Positions 58,801-64,000 of a DNA stretch of 64,000 nt are shown one piece after another. Position numbers and translations under genes: made by a program. The stretch comes from Metallyticus violacea. Lineage: Eukaryota; Arthropoda; Insecta; Mantodea; Metallyticidae. Location of the stretch: positions 236,035,512 through 236,099,511 of the forward strand of contig CM060846.1 of NCBI GenBank assembly GCA_030762175.1, given 5' to 3'. The notes under the pieces were generated by a model, which did not search any database, was not told the origin of the DNA, and saw only the letters and a list, made by a program, of their open reading frames with translations. Positions within the stretch are counted from its first letter, which is position 1, and the number at the start of each line of letters is the position of its first letter.

Positions 58801-60900
58801 GCCTTGGTAATTAATACAGTAATACATTAGACTACAATGGGAGATCACTTACAAGATTATTTTATTGTTACTTGAGATTTCCAATTTAGGCTTAGAATGA
58901 AAAATCTGGATATTAGCCTTTATGACTGAAAATATGAAACAAACTCGCCCTAAAGACATAGCAGTCTATTTTGTGGATTAAATTTTATTACTATAGTTGA
59001 AAAGGCTTGATTGTACCAAAATGAAGCTGAGAAGTGCTAAAAAAGAGGTTTTTGGTTTTTATGCAGTAAGGATGCTGCTTCACCAATGTCTTTCTGAACA
59101 ATTAAAATTTTGATGAATTTTTGTCACTCATTAACTTGAAATCCATTTTCTCTGCCTATCAAGCAGTGAAATAATTCAATCAAGACTCTTAAGTGGAAAA
59201 AGATGGAAAGTGGATATCTATTGCATCTTGCATTCTTGATAGTGGTCATAAATGAAGTGTTTCAGCTGTTCCTGTATGTATTTTCTGCAATATGGTGAAA
59301 AGATGGAACATATTATAAATCAGTTACTGAACTGTAAATATTCAAGTACCCAGCTTTCTTTTGGAACCTAATATTTTGTTCTTTAAGACCTATTATTTCT
59401 AGTTGTCTGTGCAATTCTTCTTGTGTACATACACAAGCATAATTTTGCAGCAGTTTATTTTCTCTTTTTCTTTCATTCATTTCCTTGGGTTTTTAAAATA
59501 AGTTCTGCATATGACTTTAATATTATAATTTCATATTTATTTGCATTATTAATTAGATATCAGCTGTACTCAATTTTTTCATACTTGTTTGAAAAGCCTA
59601 CATTCAAAGATTATGACTTGATTAAATATATTATTTTGATATGTTGATTTACAATTTTTAATTAAATGCTCAAGACAGATTTTAATAATCAGTATCAAAA
59701 TGGTATATGATTTGGGTAAAGTGACCTGATACACATATTAAATGATAATATAATATTTTTGATTTATGGAATGGATTTTGGATATACTCAATATTTTTCA
59801 CCAAAGTGTTTGTCACTTGATGGTTTTCTGTAAATACAAATATTTTTTTTTCTCAATTTAGACAAAACAGGCTTCAAAATGCTCTTAAGTGTTTAGGAAT
59901 TCAAATATTGAGATGGGTGTAATTTTCAAGTCATTTCATTACATATAAATTATTTCGCTCTATTTACTGCAGTAATCACTTGTGATTTTAAAGTATGATA
60001 ACATAACTGCTTTTAGTTAAATTTTATTTAGTTATATCTTCATATAATTATTATATTAAAATGTTTAGGCATAAAAATACTTCCTGTTCTAGCAATTTGA
60101 TGGTAAATGTGAAGATTTTATTATTCCCTAGCTTGTATGCATTATGGATAAGAAACAGATTTTAAGGTGCAGTACCTTTACAGAAATATAGCTGATTTCA
60201 TACTGACCATTTGAGATTTTTATTTTAAAACTTACATAAAACAAAATAGACAAATTTTGTTGCTTCTTTTAGTAAAATTAGCATATTTATTTTTTTTTCC
60301 ACTCCTGTTTAATCCTTCAGCACCTTTCTTGAACCTTTCCTTTCTAATTTTTTTAAAAATGGGGTAAAAAAATATAAATTATATTTGTTTCTCTAGAGAA
60401 GAAATATCAACCATTTCCGCTGTCCTTGAGTATCCACATAAATTGTGTAGTCTTCTTTTGTAATGCTGAAAGAAAGCTGTAAAATAGAATAATTATAAAC
60501 TTGTGACAAATAGTTCTCATGTTAATGTAGCAAATCCTGTAAGAGAAAACTCAAATTTCAATTACAGCTATTCATAGAACCATAATTCTGTGTGTGGTCC
60601 ACATACATTTTATTTAAAAAGGCTCAAATCTCTAATTACTTGATTGTTTGTGTTATTGCAATCATTACCATGGCCAAAATTTGAAAGCATATTTGTATGC
60701 TCTTTCAGAAGAATTCAAGAGATAATTCATTGAAATTCATTGTCTATTTCTTTTATGTGTCATCTGCAATGTAAACAATATAATCAATAAAAACCAGCAA
60801 AGAGCCAAAATAAACCACCTCATTCATTACAGAAAGCATGTAAAGAATGTTGAACTCCACAAGTTGCAACCTAAGCAAACTATGTTGATATGTGTTTTCA
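58801..60900. other. no gene recognised
   Basis: AT-rich; frames under 75 codons without motifs. Confidence 0.45.
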
Positions 60901-60904
60901 CTAC

Positions 60905-61350
60905 AGGATATGAAAAGAAGCAGTCATTGAATCAGCTTTCTACAGATCTTACTATGGTATTAATTCAGTCAGAAATTCCAGTCCACAGGGCCAACAATCC
61001 TGTATTAACATTATTCCTCCAGAAGTATAGGGAAAGGTGAACATCGGATGAGAGCACTATGAGAAAAGATTATATAAGCAATTTATGAGAATGTTTTTAA
61101 AAAAATGAAAGCGGTGGTCAGAAAACATGAAATGGAATTCATGTTATGTGACAATATGATACGCTGTTTCTATCATCTGGTGATAGGCTGAAACCCAAGC
61201 CCTTTGACATATACGAAATTCAGAAGACAAATGCCTGCACAGTAATACTATCATTCAATGATTCATATATGAAACTGTGGCTGGAGGGCATACAATATGA
61301 GAAAGTCAAGCCTATGGTGACTGATCAAGCATACATACTACAAGGTTTTG
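60905..61350 (+). pseudogene. hAT transposase fragment (CGGBP1-associated type)
   Basis: The plus strand shows KKQSLNQLSTDLTMVLIQSE, IPVHRANNPVLTLFLQKYRE and SDESTMRKDYISNLYENV, the N-terminal region of this hAT lineage (NP.F..FLQKY... DESTLRK.Y...CYE). About 120 bp later come TVILSFNDSYMKLWLEGIQY and EKVKPMVTDQAYIL, matching the LLWPEGI.Y..VLLLVTDAA..M segment. The middle is deleted and the rest is lost. Confidence 0.6.
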
Positions 61351-62390
61351 CCTTTCTATTAGATGAAAGCCAGATACCTCCAACCTCAATCTTTTGAAAT
61401 GTAGGCACGCGTATGTGAAGTAGCCAGGAAAGAATACAACAGGGTAAATAACTTCCATTGCTCTATAGAAAATTCTTGTAAAGGGGAGCCTGAGAAATGG
61501 CTACTACATCCAAGGAAGGCAGGAGGCTCGCAAATTATCCACTTCTGGCATTGGGAGGTAGTGATGATAAATAATGATACAGGACTCATCCGAGGCACAC
61601 CAAATTGTAAACTGGAGCATCTTCATAAAGTTGACACATATGAGTTTCCAAATAACAAAAAATGTAACATACTTGCAGTGTGCTAAATCACTGAGTTAAG
61701 TTTATGGCTGTCATTTTCATATGGAATCTTGCAAATGTCATTCAGATCCTCTTCTTGGTTTTTTTCTCCAATATATCTACTACTTTAGGCTTACTCAGTA
61801 CCTCAAAGTGACTCCCCAGATTTATGTGATGTTATGTATATCTAAGATATTTTTGCTAAGACATCTTGGCCTACAATTGTTTCTTTCTTTGCATTTGTCC
61901 GTTCTACTTAACTCTTGGCATTTTATTGGCACTATTGCCTGTACATTCACTTGGACACTTTATACATGCTTTACTATTTACTTTGTCATATTAGCTATTT
62001 TGTTTTGCATATCTTTTATTATGCTGGTCAGGCCATTTTTCTCAGTCTATGACTTTTCATTCTGAAATTCTTATCAGCCAAGTTCTTTTTGTGTTAGTTT
62101 AACTACCAATTAAATAACTGTAAGCAAAAAGTTTGTAACATATATTTTTTTCTCACAGCTATTTCTACATGTAGATAGGTTGTATAGGTTTAAAGTTAAT
62201 TTTGGCTAACCTGACATATTTCTATCAAAATTTTAAATCATATTCTTGTGCAGGAGCAAACTACCTGAAACACAGAAGGAATGCGAGACAGCCATATATA
62301 CATCATGGAAAAAACCTTGACCAGGAAAAACTTTATGTGAATAGGTAGGAGCATTTTCATTGTAAGCTTAATGTTGATATAGTGTTGATT
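61351..62390. other. no gene recognised
   Basis: It includes a hydrophobic 114-codon plus frame (61721-62065) that I regard as chance. A coding-like plus stretch near 61400-61570 follows the hAT fragment and could be its extension, but no motif is recognisable. Confidence 0.35.
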
Positions 62391-62394
62391 TGGT

Positions 62395-63285
62395 GACACA
62401 TATACATGCTTAACTTACTTGGTTTTTAAATAGACAGGTTTTGGAAAATTTCACTCCCATCATCAGGAGACATATTTGGGAGAAGCAACTCTGTAGTCAG
62501 TCAATTGAACATATCCAATAGGGTTTCTCAAAATTGGTGATGTAATTTTATTTTTGATGATGAAAATTGTTTTCCCATGTTGTTAGTTCCAAAGGGCTAC
62601 AAGTGTATACTAATAATTTTGTTTTACTATCAATTTCATGGTTTATTTTTTACCAAAAGTGAGCTGCAACTGCCAATTTCTCTATCTGGTAGTAACAGAT
62701 ATTTCTGAAATGTTCTTTGATATAGGTTTCCAAATTTATTTTCGTTTTTCCAATGTATACCTTATCACAGTCTTTGCAATTGATTTGGTGGATACATGAC
62801 TTCCTATCAGAAGCCATAGGTTCATCTAAAGGTATTATTAAAAATGCATAGTATTAAAAATTCATTAAAATCTTCCTGCAAAAATCCTATACCTACTGAT
62901 CAGGTATACATTTGAAGATTAAAAAGAAATTTAGAAACATGTACCAAAGAACTTTCAGAAATATCCATCATAACCAGATAGAAAAATCAGCAGTGGCAGC
63001 CTTCTTTTGGCCAGAAAGACACAAAACTGATACAAAAACAAAATTATTGAAACATACTTGCAACACTTTGGAACTAATGATATAGGAAAAATTTTTCAAC
63101 CTTAAAAATAAAAACTGCATCGTGAATTTCAAGACATGTCATTGAATATGTGCAATGAATTTCTTCAATCACGTAGAGTATGCTTCTACCACTTGGTCTT
63201 CTGCTGATGATGGGACTGAATGTTCCCAAAAATATCCTAATTTAAAAACCAAGTAAGTGATGTATAAGAATCAACAAACCAACTC
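62395..63285. mobile_element. head-to-head pair of diverged PLE fragments
   Basis: The minus copy (62395-62880) carries decayed CKDCDKVYIGKTKINLET-type endonuclease sequence and IEKLAVAAHFW. The plus copy (62890-63285) carries FRNIHHNQIEKSAVAAFFW and KTKLLKHTCNTLELM. Both outer ends hold CTGATGATGGGA and a hairpin, then AAAAC/AAAAA instead of GAAA, followed by a shared end with AAAAACCAAGTAAGT. The arms are far more diverged than at 13 kb. Confidence 0.7.
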
Positions 63286-64000
63286 TATATAAACATTATT
63301 TTACTACTTCACTAATAATAGATTCAATAGTATAAGTTCATATTGTATGTTTCCTGTTATACTAATTTTAAATTTGAATTTTAGGTTATCATGAGATGAT
63401 TGACACAAATGATATAAATATGGATAGTATGAACCCAAAATTACCATAAACTTTGACCTTAATGATTTAAATAAAGTTTGTTATAATTTCAGTCAGTTTA
63501 TGAAGATGCTCTAGAAATACAAGAAACTAAGTATGACGGATGACAAAATCTAGCTTGGCCAATTTTATCATATGGATTATAACCAGCACACTCATCATCT
63601 AATGGTGAAGGATGTCATGTAATACTCATAAGGCAACTTCTCTATGAAACTGTACTTTTAAATATAATGAAAAGATGCATGCAACCAAAATACAATATAT
63701 CAAACATTATGTACAAGATATAAAATTACTCCAAGATATGTGGGAAAACTACAAGTAAAAGTTAAATATTGTAAACTTCTCGATGATAGCAGAGGAAAGC
63801 ATGAAAACTCTACAAACCAGCTTATAACTGATTTGAAATTTGCTGTAAATAAACATATAATTCAGCTACCAAAGGAAAAAAGCCTTTATTGCAGGCACAG
63901 ATGTGAAAGATGTGAGTCCATATTTACTTGTATAATTAAGTAAAAGATGTACTTATGAAGCTGTAGACAATGGAGTGGTAATATATCCTACATTAATGTA
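63286..64000. other. no gene recognised
   Basis: A 67-codon plus frame (63740-63943) contains CRHRCERC but lies in no recognised domain. Confidence 0.4.

Noticed and set aside
61721..62065. 114-codon hydrophobic plus frame resembling a membrane protein
   Set aside because: Phe/Leu/Ile/Tyr bias is expected from T-rich DNA; no family motif, splice sites or neighbours support it.
63740..63943. piggyBac-like Cys-rich C-terminus (CRHRCERC)
   Set aside because: Only one Cys cluster in a 67-codon frame, with no upstream transposase motif.

Overview
The window is AT-rich eukaryotic genomic DNA made mostly of decayed transposable elements, simple repeats and unassigned non-coding sequence. The mixture points to an arthropod, perhaps a chelicerate (inference; no diagnostic host marker is present): Penelope-like elements (PLEs), mariner and Tc1 elements, hAT and Mutator-like transposases, jockey-type LINEs and tRNA-derived SINEs. 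No prokaryotic operon or CRISPR array is seen.

The only host gene I can support is the 3' end of an inhibitor-of-apoptosis (IAP) gene on the minus strand. A terminal RING exon (49216-49426), a 62-bp exon (53304-53365) and a probable 80-bp exon (53840-53919) join in a consistent reading phase. The 3.9-kb last intron holds a Mutator-like transposase and a jockey-like LINE, plus palindromic and TA repeats.

Layout. 0-10 kb: a mariner with intact ends (1702-2959), a hAT pseudogene, a Tc1 pseudogene and a LINE. 10-25 kb: SINE copies, several PLE fragments, a LINE tail, a second mariner, and a PLE with clear boundaries (23539-24772). 25-32.5 kb: mostly unassigned, with a SINE and a CpG-richer block near 30.4 kb. 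32.5-34.5 kb: a third mariner and a TTAA-flanked MITE. 35.9-39.9 kb: a second PLE family, as a head-to-head tail pair beside a longer minus-strand copy. 40-47 kb: a complete SINE with target duplications, a palindromic mini-element and a decayed DDE transposase. 49-54 kb: the IAP locus. 54.2-57.1 kb: one PLE inserted into another. 57.5-64 kb: a LINE, a hAT fragment and another PLE tail pair.

The most interesting signal is the PLE arrangement. PLE 3' ends recur as head-to-head inverted pairs at six sites (13.0, 18.0, 36, 43.2, 49.7 and 62.4 kb). PLE tails carry a hammerhead-ribozyme-like core: CUGANGA, a hairpin, then GAAA. In one family the hexamer after it is self-complementary in every well-preserved copy although its sequence differs (ACCGGU, ACUAGU, ACAUGU). 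In two minimal elements the palindrome centre lies exactly on the stem II hairpin. All assignments come from reading the sequence and from remembered family motifs; no search or folding was run.
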